This document shows, piece after piece, positions 46,700 through 58,599 of a DNA stretch of 64,000 bases. The stretch's first letter is position 1. Every line of letters begins with the position of its first letter. The translations under genes were made by a program, and so were the position numbers. The DNA is from Angiostrongylus vasorum (lineage: Eukaryota; Nematoda; Chromadorea; Rhabditida; Metastrongylidae), in assembly GCA_018806985.1 (NCBI GenBank), contig JADANN010000198.1:1411501-1475500 (forward strand), in the 5' to 3' direction. The notes under the pieces were generated by a model that did not search any database, was not told where the DNA came from, and was given only the letters and a program-made list of their open reading frames with translations.

Positions 46700-48725
46700 T
46701 AAAACAATCCTATAAAGCCACAACCGTTCCCATTCAGTGAAATCCGAATTCGACTCTAGCACAGAAAACGGGGAAAGTTCTACGAGACGAATTTCTAATG
46801 AAGTTCAACAATACAGTTTATTCACAATGACCTGCAATCAAAAAACCATCTGAAATCAATGAAAGCCACCTTAAATCGTAACTTAACCCTCCCCACTGCA
46901 TGAAAAGAACTTTTGGTGTGTGGAGAATAGAGTAAGGAGACACGCTTCATATGAATGCAAGGCCTCCTTGCTATGCAAAGAAAACCGAGAAAGCTCAAAT
47001 ATTTCTAAATCGTAAACTTTGCTCTGTGTTTCCACCAAAGTTTGGATCATAAAAACGGATCATAACTGACTGAAAGTTCGAATACCACAGAATTCCAAAT
47101 CATTGAAGATGCTCGTTAGAACTACCAATTCATATTCCCTGTTTGGCTATTCTGGTTCGAAAGAACAAAAACTGACGCAGATTGATGCCAATACATTGAT
47201 ACGAAGACCTAAGCTTTTACTACAATCTCTTCACTTGAACTATATAGTGTACACAGTTGTTGAAGGAGACCGCCTACTACGCCTTTTCACATGTACTTTA
47301 CCACATCATAAAGGCCTAAATTCAACCACCCACAACAACCAGCTCCATCATCTTGGCATCGTTTGACGACAACAGACTACAAGTCCTCAACCTATCCTCC
47401 TAGCCCTAATCACCGATGTAATTTATGGATCGAGCTCTGCCGCGCTGCACGTTGTACGCTAGCCATGGAGCGCACAAGCTCTCCGAATTATGCTATATGG
47501 CCGGCAGATACTAAGCACTCCCAAAAAGTAATCAAACTCAGAAGTACAGTCGGCGTCGCTGAGCAGTACCACTTCGTCCCCCATAGTCTTCACCCAGTAT
47601 TGCTTCGTGCAGTCACTTCTCAGTAGAAATTTACTGCATTCCCGCAAAGGTGAATACGTTCATCCTTACCACCGAAAACACCCATTATCTTCCCAGTGCT
47701 ATGTAGAACACCGGACTGAAATCCTACCACTAATCTCATTCAAAGATTACTAACACGAAGAATCAATAGTAAGCACTTTTTATGGTACCAGATACGAAAA
47801 CTTCTGGTATGCAGCTAATACAAGCAGACGAGTCAGCGCTGACTTTACATATTGTTACCCCTCTTACATCTAGACTAAAACCAGGACTAACTAGTGATTG
47901 TAATAATAAACATATCCACAAAACCTACCTCTGAGTTCTGGAAAGTTCCAACAATGGCTTGCCTAGGGCTTTCGCCTCATATGGAACCATTTACACACCT
48001 TCTCCTACCTGACGAAGGTAAGCACAGTTCGAGTAACACATTTCACGGATATTCTTTACATTACCAGGCAAAGTAGTGAGGACGCATTATGGCGTTGTCT
48101 CAAATTCATCGCCCTCAATATTTCGTAACTTTATACAAGATAACTGGCAATGAGTGCCATCTATTTAGCCCAAATGGTCTCATTTTTTTATAACCCACAA
48201 TCAAACCAGTAGAGCTGAACGAGTGAAAAGCTATCCACTTTATAGCCGTTCGGGGAATTGATGCACTTTGTACGACACCATACGAAAAAATCCATTGACT
48301 ACGACAGTGTTTGGAATCCCTGTCGCAAATCTCTTAAGGAAGATAGTACAAGACCAATAACTGTACACAGAGGTTAAGTTATCCCATTGCTTTACTGCTA
48401 ATTCTTGTTCGAAACTGTCTAGTTTTCATTCGCAACCTACATGAGAGTAATATATCTTAGAACTCTATTCAGGCGAGTATTTCACAACCACAACTTACAG
48501 CATCTTAGCTGTATTTCGCGTTCACGTAATCTTTATACAACGTTTCGTCCACACGTGACCTACGTACGATCCCCAAGTTTGAATTACAAGTGTGTGCACG
48601 ACCGCTTAACAAACGAAATAAACCTTCCACTGTCCTTAGAAAATGAAGAAATGAAAATCTAATTCTGCTAGCCCGTGAAGTCAGATCTAATCAGTATGCC
48701 TGTGCTTGAAATATTCCCGTGACTA
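46700..48725. other. No gene recognised
   Basis: Upstream exons of the preceding minus-strand gene should lie here or further right, but none could be chosen with confidence. Confidence 0.35.
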
Positions 48726-48727
48726 GT

Positions 48728-48990
48728 CGATGAAAGGGCGTATGAGGCGCAGTGGTCGTAGGGGGCCCTGCAATACACTTAGGATCGATTCCCGCGCCCC
48801 CTGGCCCACCAAGCGTTCCATCCCTCCGGGCTCGGAAAATTGGTACCAGACTTGTCTTGGAGGATAGCAGTACTGGCTCGATACACCGATGGGCCACCGC
48901 GAGTCATTAAAAAGGCCAGATATGGATTCAACCTCCTCCAAACGATGCTTGATGAAGTCGAATGCATGGGATTGGTCAACGCCAATAGCT
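48728..48990 (+). repeat. tRNA-derived SINE, full-length copy
   Basis: A-box-like 'gaggcgcagtggtcgtag', B-box-like 'ggatcgattcccgcg', body 'ggcccaccaagcg' and 'attggtaccagacttgtctt', end 'attggtcaacgccaatagct'. This is one of the clearest copies. Confidence 0.8.
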
Positions 48991-50780
48991 TTAGCCTTCT
49001 TAGCCGACGAAAAGCAGTGTGTGAGAGCATAGAGCTAATATATTTCCAATTGAACATCATATTGGAAACGTGAGAGGTGGCAACCACTGCAGTAATGAAG
49101 GGAATCAACTTCACAACTTCTCACTAGCCAAGCCAAAAAGCTGTGATGAAGGTTGGGTTGCACCAAGTTTACTTATTGTTACAGGATAAGTAGTGAGATT
49201 CCACTGCTTTGCAACGAAAACCCTCGTTCCTAATATAAAGACAAGCCAAACTTTTGTGATAAAGAAGTTTCCCTTACCTTCTTCTTACCAAGTGAATATT
49301 GCCCATGCACGAGGGTCGACCTGGAAATCTTTGCCCAATTCGTAGCGAATAAGTTTGCGCTCGACTCAATAGTCAACTATTTGCTTTCATCAGCCTCGTT
49401 TTTCCTTACCATCCCGAATCATTAGTTAATCAGGGGTAACCTTTCTAAGCCCACAGTGTTCTCTACAGTATTGGTAACTCTGTTCACAATAATAAATGAG
49501 CCAGCACTGATAAATGAACCGGTACTAAGTCCCTCACATAAATGGATGAACGTACCGTAGTGTAGTTCGTGCAATTATAGAAATTGAATTCTTACTGCTT
49601 TAATTGAATAATTGATGTCCAACCCCAAAAGCTACACAGAAATATGCAGACTTCCAGTATTCGAACAGGATTCATGTCTTGGCTATACAACCAACCTTGA
49701 AAATCTCTCTTTTAAGAATAAGAAAGCTTAATATTTCGTCAATTACTTCTCAGGACCATTTGTCCCCCTTTAAGCCAGTTTCGTAACTTACCCTGAGAGG
49801 GAGAAAAAATCAATCAACGTGGACCGTCTCTTTCTCAAAATCGGTCAGCAGAACATTTGAATAGGATTAAAACACGTAAACCCATCTAGTGGAACTCGAG
49901 AACTGTTGGACACAAGATTTGGAAATTAGACGAGATGAAATGCTATATTTAAAAGCATTAGCTTCATTACTTCTACGCTCGATTTGACAGCGCACCGTCC
50001 CCAGAATACACCTTTGAGATAAAACGGAGGACAAAAAGACCCAAAAGCTACTACTTCACGAACAAGTGATAGTGCATAATCTGGAATAATGAAACGATAA
50101 CCACAAGAGTAAACTAGTAACCCACCATTCAAATCCAGGCCACCTGTAGAATTTCACCAGATAGTATTTATAACTAACACATTTATAAAGCTACTCTTAC
50201 GCACAGCCTACTAGAAGCTTTCACCAGGAGTCAGGAATGCACCTCATAACATAGAACCCTTCTAATAGGGATGGAAAACCTCCGTGGCTTTGAGGAATAC
50301 ACCGAACGTCTGTCTGGTGGATCACACATCTCTGCAACGAGCCGAACTCACAGACTTGTCTGCTCACAGGGGCGACGGTCTGGAAACTCTGGAAACTCGA
50401 GCCTGCAACAACAAACACGGAAAGGATATGGAGCGACTGAGGCGTCCGCAGCCACACACGCGCCGCCGCACGCGGGAAACTCGTCCACCGTGTGGCGCGA
50501 GCGCGATTCCGTTTGAACGTCGGCCGCAGTTCACTGGTTCCGAAGCACTACGGGGAGTTCCGACGCGATCAAAATGAGGGAGTACGATGAAGTCGTTCAC
50601 GAATTTAATGCTATCGTCGTGTACTCAATTAGGTTTACATCACACCCGCTTTACGGGATACCAATCTTTGTGTTGTTGTTCTCCATGGATCTTCCCTCCA
50701 TCAAATATTCGGAGCTGGTTGTTTGTAAGAATAGAAGTTTTCCAGGTGATGAAAAGCGGTAGTTCCCACAACCGGCTTTC
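48991..50780. other. No gene recognised; CpG-rich patch inside
   Basis: No phase-consistent exons. The patch 50430-50560 is much richer in CG dinucleotides than the surroundings and is open in several frames, which by itself explains the overlapping ORFs there. Confidence 0.4.
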
Positions 50781-50799
50781 TATTAACCTTGCTTGATTT

Positions 50800-50880
50800 T
50801 GCCATTTTCTCCATGCCGTTGAAGCTGAGGTTTCGGCAGTATCGCCTTCTTCAGATCCTGGAAGTGTATGACATGGGAAG
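50800..50880 (-). mobile_element. Solo Penelope-like terminus
   Basis: Minus strand 50858-50824 is a weakened hammerhead motif: GGAU, CUGAAGA, stem GGCG/UGCC, GAAACCUC, AGCUUC. Outside it, 'ccggctttctattaacc' resembles the terminus context, but no ORF is attached. Confidence 0.5.
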
Positions 50881-51358
50881 AGGGTTACATCCAAACTTAA
50901 ATCTACCGTGGACTACCCCTGAAACGCAGGTAGATTATGAGGATGAGCTCGCTGTGAAAAGTTATATCTACCATATACATATATACGTAACCAGGTTCAT
51001 GTCTGATGCTTAAGACGGATATATGATGACTTTATTGACAACTGCTCGAGTCACTTGATGACTAACGAGTATACGGGTGTAACATTTGAATAGTTTTGCC
51101 TGACTCGCGATAGACGATACAGTTTAAAAAGCAATAAGGCACAGCAGTCTCATTGCCCTTCACACGGATTTACAATTCCTAGAGGGACACGGTAACTAGT
51201 GAAACTCTCTCCAGCCATACGTCTTAAAAGATGTCAAGGTTTCTGCTGCAAGAAAATACCACTTTACACAACTGCGGAAACTGATATTCGCTTAGCACAT
51301 CATACAGGCTAGTGGATGGTGCACCTCTCACCTGCATCACCTGTAGTCTCGTTGATCG

Positions 51359-51695
51359 TCAAGTGACTCGAGCGGACGCCAGTAAATCTTCTATTTTTTC
51401 CCTGTCGCGTGCGAAAGTAGCACACTGGGTTCTACTCGCTCTAGGGACTCCTTGAGCATCACACCTTTCTTCTAGGATTTTCGTGAAGAACTCTGACCAT
51501 CGGGTCGGTGGTCTTCTCGTAGTACGTTTGACATCCCAAGGAATCCGCTCACTAACGACTGTTGTCCACCGGTTGTCGTTCATTCGCATTACGTGTCTGG
51601 CCCACCTTATCCTCGGCTGTTTGGTATCCAGAACGGCATCTTTGATTTTTGATCGTTTACGTAGATCGGAGCTTCCTTCCTTTATTTATGTGACA
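51359..51695 (-). pseudogene. RTE-type retrotransposon, C-terminal ORF relic
   Basis: Minus strand: IRWARHVMRMNDNRWTTVVS, IPWDVKRTTRRPPTRW, EFFTKILEERCDAQGVPRAS, then FARDREK. This is the typical end of nematode RTE-type non-LTR polyproteins. The ORF ends early and the rest of the element is absent. Confidence 0.75.
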
Positions 51696-52036
51696 GGGGA
51701 TACTCCTAGCAATGGAGGTTAAGCAAGAAAAAAAATTCACGACGCTGATCGGAGGACTGACCACCTGTGGTTAAGGCTTTGATGAGAACAGCGAAATGGA
51801 GGACCGTGTACGGAAAGTGTGATGCCCTTCGTGTCTCTCGAAGGGACAAAGTCCACTCAGCAAATCGGAGAAGCGACATCGATGAATGGAAATATTAGAA
51901 GTGCACGCTTGAGCTGCACGTTGATCAACGGAGCTACGAGTGGTACAAACAACAGGACGAGGAGGATAGAAAAGAAACTGTGTTGGAACGTCTACGACTT
52001 TGATACAAACCATTCAAGGTTTCTAAGTACTATCAG

Positions 52037-52124
52037 ACAAAGATACAAGTCAAAGGCACTAGATTCCACCAACAAGACTAACAAAGATACAAGTCAAAGG
52101 CACTAGATTCGACCAACAAGGCTA
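52037..52124. repeat. 44-bp tandem duplication
   Basis: 52037-52080 and 52081-52124 are almost identical; each starts 'acaaagatacaagtcaaagg'. Confidence 0.9.
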
Positions 52125-52384
52125 TGTCCAACGTGGTAAAAACGGTTATTGAGATCTTTTCCAAGTCAATAGTTCACCAGTAGTTCACCAGCGGCATGGC
52201 TACTTCGTAGAATCAAGTAGCGATGTATATCAGTGCGTTCGAGTATCAGTACAGTAATCCGAGCTGATGAGTTTTGCACTTTTGTTTAGAAGCATAGTTA
52301 GAGATAGATTTACGCTGAAAGTGCCACCTAGAAGAGAACCAGTCAGAAGGCGATCATTTCAGTCCTACTTACTTATTTACTTGA

Positions 52385-52563
52385 TACTTGAACGGCCCGT
52401 CCTTATGAGGACCCCGGCATAATCACCATTTTCGCTAGTGGGAACGCCGAACTCCTTCTCAGCTTGGAAGACCCTGCCAGGGAATGGATCCCCCCCGCTG
52501 TACATTGCAGTCCGACACCCAGGAACACCTCCCAGCCACGCCGAGGCGGTAAACAGTTGGGAA
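52385..52563 (-). repeat. R-family retroposon, internally deleted copy
   Basis: The tail side (tacttgatacttgaacggcc) and the far end (gaggcggtaaacagttggg) are present, but about 200 bp between them is missing compared with the full copies. Confidence 0.75.
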
Positions 52564-53679
52564 GATTTCAGCCCTTAAAGATCATAAATGCCCTTGCTGA
52601 CGACTACGGAGAATATTGGCGCGGAAATCTCAGGACTTCACAGAAGAAGCTTCCGCAACTAGCAAAGTGCCATTCAAGCATGAATTTTATTTAAAATTGT
52701 TGGATTAACAACTATGTAGGGTAATCCTCGACATTCGTTATCATAATAAAGCGTTTATGATACTTTTAAAGAATCAAAAGGACCTCATAAATCTAGTGGT
52801 TGTTAGAGATAAGAAAGCGTGAAACCTTTTTAGGTACAGAACGCTTGGAACGCCTGGTCTAATATAGATGTTTCAGAGCTTTCATGGAATCCATCTCACT
52901 GAGCGATCATCAAGCGGTTGGTTGCGGGGCTTCTTGGCGCCTCTGTGGCTGGTGAGTGGGGGAACTCGGTGCGGTTCAAGCGGAGCCATGGGACGTATTC
53001 AGCGGATGAACCCATTATTTTCTGTCAGATTGACAACTTACTGCCTGTACGTAGACATATACAGTCATCCCTAAGGGCACGTGTGCCTGTTTTGCAGATT
53101 GCATCCGCTACGTCAATTTTGCCATAAGTCTGCAATTTAATGGTTAGGAATTGTACGGCAGATGGCCTGGAGTCTTGCCCAGTAAACAAGTTTCATTCCT
53201 GTTCTGGAAGAGTCCAACAGGTTACCCGTAAGTATCAATTCGTGGAAACGGTAAGAATAATGGGAATCATTCCATTTTACTACAACTGAAGACCTTATTG
53301 GACATAAGATGGTTACTCTCAATTCTGGAAGCTTTCCTCTCAACGATGTGGAGTCTCCCAATAGACAGTGTCACAGCGAGATGTGCCACGTCTTGGTAAA
53401 TCAAAGGTATTACCTAACCGATGTCGTTGCTGTTTCAGAACATTAGCAAGATTTCGGACAATCACCTTCGTGCAAGATTCATTTCTTCGCATAAAGGAGA
53501 AAAGGCCGTAAAGTCGGACAAACGAAATTCCAAAATCACTATAAATTGTGACTTGTTCAGATCATAAGTCCGCTTCGGAAAGATGTCTATGTCAATAGAA
53601 CCAATTAGTATTATCACCGGTTATTGAAACTTTCACGTTGGTGCTCAAAGAAACCCGAGAGTTCGAAGGATACGAGCAA

Positions 53680-54700
53680 AAGTCTATCTACCGGTACCCT
53701 CGAACTCGTACTCCAATGTAGAGTCGCATGAGAGGTAGGAAATCCAGAAATTCACTTCCGAACTTGCATAGCTCTGAAAAAAGGCGATCAAAGAAGATCT
53801 CAGCAAGAGAAGAGCAGTAGTGATAGTTGAAGCAGCAATGTTCGGGAAAAGCGTCCAAATTGCCATCGGAAACATCGCAAATTACAAGTTAAAGATGTTC
53901 TTCCCTCGTCGATTAGATGTAGCTGCTTCCAGAAACCCAATGCAACAGATCACCCACTTCCATTCTGATCCTTTTATATCATATCCAAAGAGGGTAGAGT
54001 TATTGTTCCAGCCAACTTCCTTCCTATGACCGGCGGGGAAGGTCTTCACATATTATCTAAAGGTAGTTACACCCGAACATCTACAAGCTCTTTACTTCAG
54101 TCATTCTAAGCGGATTAACACAACTATCGGCAAGTTGCTTCGAAAAAGAATTCATTACGCCAGACCAGATCCACACGATACGGAAGCTCATTGAAGTATC
54201 ACGAGAGCAGAAGAGACCGCTCCGCATCAGTTTCATTGACTCCGGAAAGACCTTCGACCCTACTAAATATTACTAAGGCAGAAGAGGTCACGCAAGCCCT
54301 GAACAGTTAGGGTATCTTTGGCCAATACGCAGTGATCGTCCATGAACTGAACAACTTTACAAGCAAGCATTGATATGAAGATCGACGGTTGAAACATACA
54401 CCATCTACGCGTTATGGATATTTTTCTCATAACAAGCAAGCAAAACAAACGCTAACCAACTTCAATAACCCTTTGACAAGATCCGTCTTCGACTGAATCT
54501 GAGCAAGATCATGTCCATCAGAAATTGATTTGTTTCTGATGCCTCATTTACGCTCAACGGAATGAATATCCTCGAGTGTTCGATTATGTGTACCATGGTC
54601 GAGAAATCGTCACGATCACGTCATGGGAAATTTAGTCCTAGAGCTAAACATTGGAAAGTCAACAGATTTCAGCACCCAGGATTTAACGAAAAGGGCAGAA
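53680..54700 (+). pseudogene. RTE-type reverse transcriptase relic
   Basis: Plus-strand pieces in the order of the RTE RT: IYKLFTSVILSGLTQLS, then ITPDQIHTIRKLIEVSREQK and FIDSGKTFD (54080-54260; the KAFD box is degraded), then an ALN..GIFGQYA stretch, then LRLNLSKIMSIRN and ASFTLNGMNILECS (54480-54590). Many stops and frameshifts. Confidence 0.75.
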
Positions 54701-55540
54701 TATGCGATTTTGCAACCACCTCGACTCTACGATCCTTAGCATGAGAGAAACCAAACGTTGTCACCCGAGCAGTCAGGAGGACGACGTTGGAAGTACCTTT
54801 AATCACTCACGTGAGAGAGGGAATCTAAAGCTCCGATCTACGTCAACGGTAAATTATTGGGGGCCAGCCGTTTACGTCAAAATTTGCATCTTATTTAAAA
54901 AAAACTGTAGTTCTATTCATTTCGACTATAGCAAAAGAAAAGGTCACGATGGGGTATGTTTGCTTAGAACTGAAAGGCTGAACGATTTCTGGCCATGGAA
55001 GACTATTCTGTTAACAATTAGATGGTGACCCATTGAGATGATGAGTTATCAAATCATGGCAATTTCTAAGCAAAGAAGAATCAAGTATAGTTTTTAAAGC
55101 GGATAATAAAATATTGAAATAGATTATTGTGTTTCCAGTCGGGTCTACCTCGGGATGTTCCTTTGGAATCGCACGTGACAAATGTTTTACGATGTTGGCT
55201 CGCTTTCAGTTTAGCGACAATGTGTAACCCATTAGACAAGACAAGATCAGACCACGTGTTGAACTTTTCAATAGAAAATGCTGAAGAATGTACGGAGCTG
55301 AAAGTAACATGTGTATGCGCGAGTCTGCTGTACCGTTTAGTGGGAGAGCAGCATTCTAGTAATAAATGCAATGCTAAAAACACGGACCAAGCCAATGAAG
55401 GTCCGAAATAAAGGCGTATACTCGGGCTGAATCATAGTTTGCATAAGTAGGAACATATTCATAGGTAGCAAATCCCAAAACAAACTTTCTCTTAATCTCG
55501 GCATTGATCAATAATTCACTGTTTTTTCCTCAATGAGCAA
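54700..55540. other. No gene recognised
   Basis: Short ORFs on both strands without splice context. It probably includes further decayed RTE sequence. Confidence 0.35.
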
Positions 55541-55578
55541 ACATGAGATTGGCATCATAGTATTTATTAGCACACAAT

Positions 55579-55614
55579 GGCTGACATTTCGGCGGTATCG
55601 CCTTCTTCAGAGCC
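55579..55614 (-). ncRNA. Hammerhead ribozyme motif, 3' terminus of element 2
   Basis: Minus strand: GGCU, CUGAAGA (exact core), stem II GGCG/CGCC with AUAC or so in the loop, GAAAU, GUC, AGCC pairing GGCU. Complete apart from U for C after GAAA. Confidence 0.65.
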
Positions 55615-55972
55615 TGGAAACGTCAAATTGACATGCGTTCTACTCAGCCAAACACTTTCATAACCATAGCAGATAAGACTTAACACATAAATTCGTATTC
55701 GCATAGTAAACAGCTTCTTTTAAACACGCACCGTTTTATTTGTAGTAAGTACTCCAGGAGATCAGCCGAACAGAGTAACACACGGACGAAGAATGTGCCT
55801 GGGTCAGCTCATAGAATCAGCCTGAGGTATGGCGCTAGGTCACGCCTAATAATAAGGCACTCCTGCTTGTGGTTCATTTTTTGGATTTTGTGGAGTTAAT
55901 CTCAAGGGTGTTACGCGCTGATGTTTTGGATTTCTGCGTGAGGATAGTGACTTTTATTTCAAAATCATCTCG

Positions 55973-56377
55973 CCTATCTTAAGCTTTTATTTACTGACCA
56001 CTCTTTTTAATGGCAGGGTATGTTGCGAAATATAACTTCTGTGATGCTGAGATATTTGCAAAGCTCCGGACCACAGGTACTTGCGGTGGGGAACGAACGC
56101 GCTATTACCCTTTCGGGGGAGTAACGCGTTCACCACCACATCATGCGGGTCTTTCGTTTCGCCTGTATCTCAGCTAGTTCTATGGATTGATCTGACTGAT
56201 TGGGCCATTGCTGGTGGCAGTGATCGATAGAGCTAGCTGAGAGACAGGCGAAACGAAGGGAGCCGCATGGTGTGGGGTGAAAGCGTTACTCCCCAGAAAG
56301 GGTAATAGCGCGCTCGTTCCCCACCGCAGGTACCTGCGGTCCGGAGTTTTGCAAATATCTCAGCATCATAGATGTTA
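55973..56377 (-). mobile_element. Foldback element B, inserted in Penelope-like element 2
   Basis: Inverted arms ('gctgagatatttgcaaagct' and 'gagttttgcaaatatctcag'), with the A-rich tail at the plus-strand left end as its complement ('ttaatggcagggta'). CATCTCG occurs at both edges (55966-55972 and 56378-56384), consistent with a target-site duplication. Outside it the Penelope-like sequence resumes. Confidence 0.75.
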
Positions 56378-56391
56378 CATCTCGTTTGTCC

Positions 56392-56574
56392 CTATGCGCG
56401 CCTAGTGGGATGGTTGGTTCCAATTAAAATTTGCCGACTAGGTGCTCTTTTTAGGCGGATGCCGAGCGGTCTATCCATTTCGCCAACGTGTTCATCCCCA
56501 CGCGCTTTGCAAGAGGTTAGGTACACCATACCGTCTTTACCATTAGGGAAAATTATACAATTGTTGTTTCGCAA
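56392..56574 (-). pseudogene. Penelope-like GIY-YIG remnant, element 2
   Basis: Minus strand: CIIFPNGKDG, MVYLTSCKARGDEHVGEMDR, GIRLK. The GIY and YIG motifs are eroded (VYL, HVGEMDR) compared with element 1. Confidence 0.65.
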
Positions 56575-56992
56575 AGACGGTCATATAGGCAGTTACGAAC
56601 TAGCTGCCGCCTGAGAGTGTCAGGTGGTATTTCTGTCACTATCACCGAATTCTCGAGACTGGCCTTTGTTAAGCAGCGTTTTATAACTACACTTATTCTG
56701 CTGGAAATAAAGGGCAAGATGAACGGAGCCTTGTTCTTGCTAGAATTATCGTTTCGCGTCGTGGTTTTTTCCTCTATGGCTATGCCGAGAAGTTACAGTT
56801 TCGTAGCCATTCGAAATGGCTGTTTGACGCTCCATTTCCAATACCTGTAGCGGTTCGAAACATATTTCTTTTAAGTGCCCTTTTGGCGTGTGAGTGATGA
56901 GAAGAGTGGTAATGAACCACTATGTTTTTTACTACTTGGCTTTCGGTAACATTTTTGTAATGTAGCGTTTTCGGATAGCTTAATTTGAAGGT

Positions 56993-57679
56993 TCAGGAAT
57001 GGAGGCAGTTTTCTTTCGGTTTCTCTCGGGTGAATGTTATGTACTGTGAGTGTTCGTTCAATAACTCAAAGGGTCTGTCCATCTCCTCTTGTGTGGAGCA
57101 GAGGACTAAACAGTCATTTATATACCCACAGTAGAGTAATGGCCTGAGCTCGATTACTGGTGCTTCCACTTTAGACATAAAGGCAACGGCAAGGGTTGTT
57201 GCCAGTGGCTGTCTCATTGCCAACCCTCTAATTTGCGCGTAATATTTCCCGGACCATCTGAAGATCGAGCAGTTTAGTAGGCAGACCTTTAACAGGACCA
57301 TAAACTGCTGAATCGACAAGTCATATATGTCAACTGTTCCTTCGTGTTGCTCAAGAAGCTCGTAGATGGCTTGCATTGCGAAGTCGTTCCACACGTTAGT
57401 GGAAAGGGCGGCAAAGTCGAACGACTCCATAACGTACGTGTTTTTGGGACGTGCATTACGCAGACGATCTAGGAACATTTGAATGTTCGTGAGATGGGCT
57501 GTTATGTGCTTAAACAAGTGGTTGAGAACTATGAACCAAGCAATTCTATCCGTAAGCCCATCTACACAACTGATGGTAGGTCTAACCTTGAAGGTGGAGG
57601 GGTCGGTAGACGCTGGATCATCTGAGGATACTAACTTACACGTTTTGAAAAGCAAATATAAGACGGGACATGTTGGCAC
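56993..57679 (-). pseudogene. Penelope-like reverse transcriptase, YIND
   Basis: 229 codons open: TFKVRPTISC, VMESFDFAALSTNVWNDFA, RWSGKYYAQIRGLAMRQPLA, EAPVIELRPLLYCGYINDCL. The YxDD box reads YIND, so the first of the two Asp is Asn. The palm motif TSLYTN is AALSTN. Open but catalytically dead by these changes. Confidence 0.8.
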
Positions 57680-58503
57680 TTCGATCTTATGATGCGAAAT
57701 ATCCGATGGTTTTTAAACCCTGCTGCGCTTGCCACTGTGACCCATTCGTTGTTCAGTTTTCGATGTTAACCCCTGTATTCCTTTTAAGTTGATGCGCGAT
57801 AAAGCGAAGCGTCTTCAGGATGTTTTTTCCGTTATCGCAACATCTAACTGACGAGGAATTACCACAAAGTCTCCACCTTTGTCGCTAACTGATAGTCTAG
57901 TAGTTTTTGACCTCATTAGTTCTCGAATCTTCACATAACAGATTTCTGCACTGCTGTAAGGTTGAAACTAAACCTTCTCACGCGATAGTGGTTAAAGACT
58001 TTGAGAGTTTCGCTCGAAACTATGCGGAATTTGCAATTTACTTCGTCGTTAAGGTCTTGCTGTTTAAAGAACGATCGAGGAAAAAGGAGATGGTGGTAAT
58101 GACCCTACTTCTCGTCGTTCCCTTCTATTTCGTGTTTCAATTCTAGCGTTGCTGCGAAGTCGATCTTGAAGCTCGTGCAAATTGCGTGCGTCCTACGCAA
58201 GGTTTCTTTAGAAATGGGTTGCACTGGTTAGAAACTTGAACCCAGTTCTGATAGTGTCTGGTGATCACGCGTGATCTAGCGCCATACCTCAGGCTGGTTC
58301 TATGACCTGATGCAAGCACATTCCTCACCCATGGTTCTGTGCCGCTGCTCTCCACCAGTTAATTGGAATACTTGCAAGGAATAAAACGGCGCGTGTTTAA
58401 AACAGGCTGTTTATTATGCGAATGCAAATTTATCTGTTAAGTCTTATTTGCTAAGGATATGAAAGTGTTTGTCTGAGTACACTGTCTGCGAATTTGACCT
58501 TTC

Positions 58504-58541
58504 CGAGCTCTAAAGAAAGCGAAGCCGCCAAAATGTCAGCT
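58504..58541 (+). ncRNA. Degraded hammerhead motif, antisense 5' end of element 2
   Basis: GAGCUCUAAAGAAAGCGAAG then CCGCCAAAAUGUCAGCU. The core G5 is A (CUAAAGA), and stem II is mismatched. Confidence 0.45.
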
Positions 58542-58599
58542 ATTGTGCGCTAATAAATGCTATAATACCAGCCTCGTGGCTGCTGACTAAGGAAAAATC

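Larger units (their letters stand above)
55545..58580 (-). mobile_element. Penelope-like element 2, interrupted and inactive
   Basis: Inverted terminal sequences (55558-55760 against 58380-58562) flank, on the minus strand, a decayed N-terminal region, the RT (57679-56993) and a GIY-YIG remnant (56574-56392). A foldback element is inserted at 55973-56377. It has the same layout as element 1, but the sequence is from a different subfamily. Confidence 0.8.

Noticed and set aside
9281..49000. tRNA genes at the A/B-box pairs
   Set aside because: The heads do not close into full tRNA cloverleaves and are followed each time by the same SINE body.
50271..50577. Overlapping ORFs in a CpG-rich patch
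   Set aside because: Several frames are open on both strands because of base composition. There is no family resemblance, no splice context and no consistent start.
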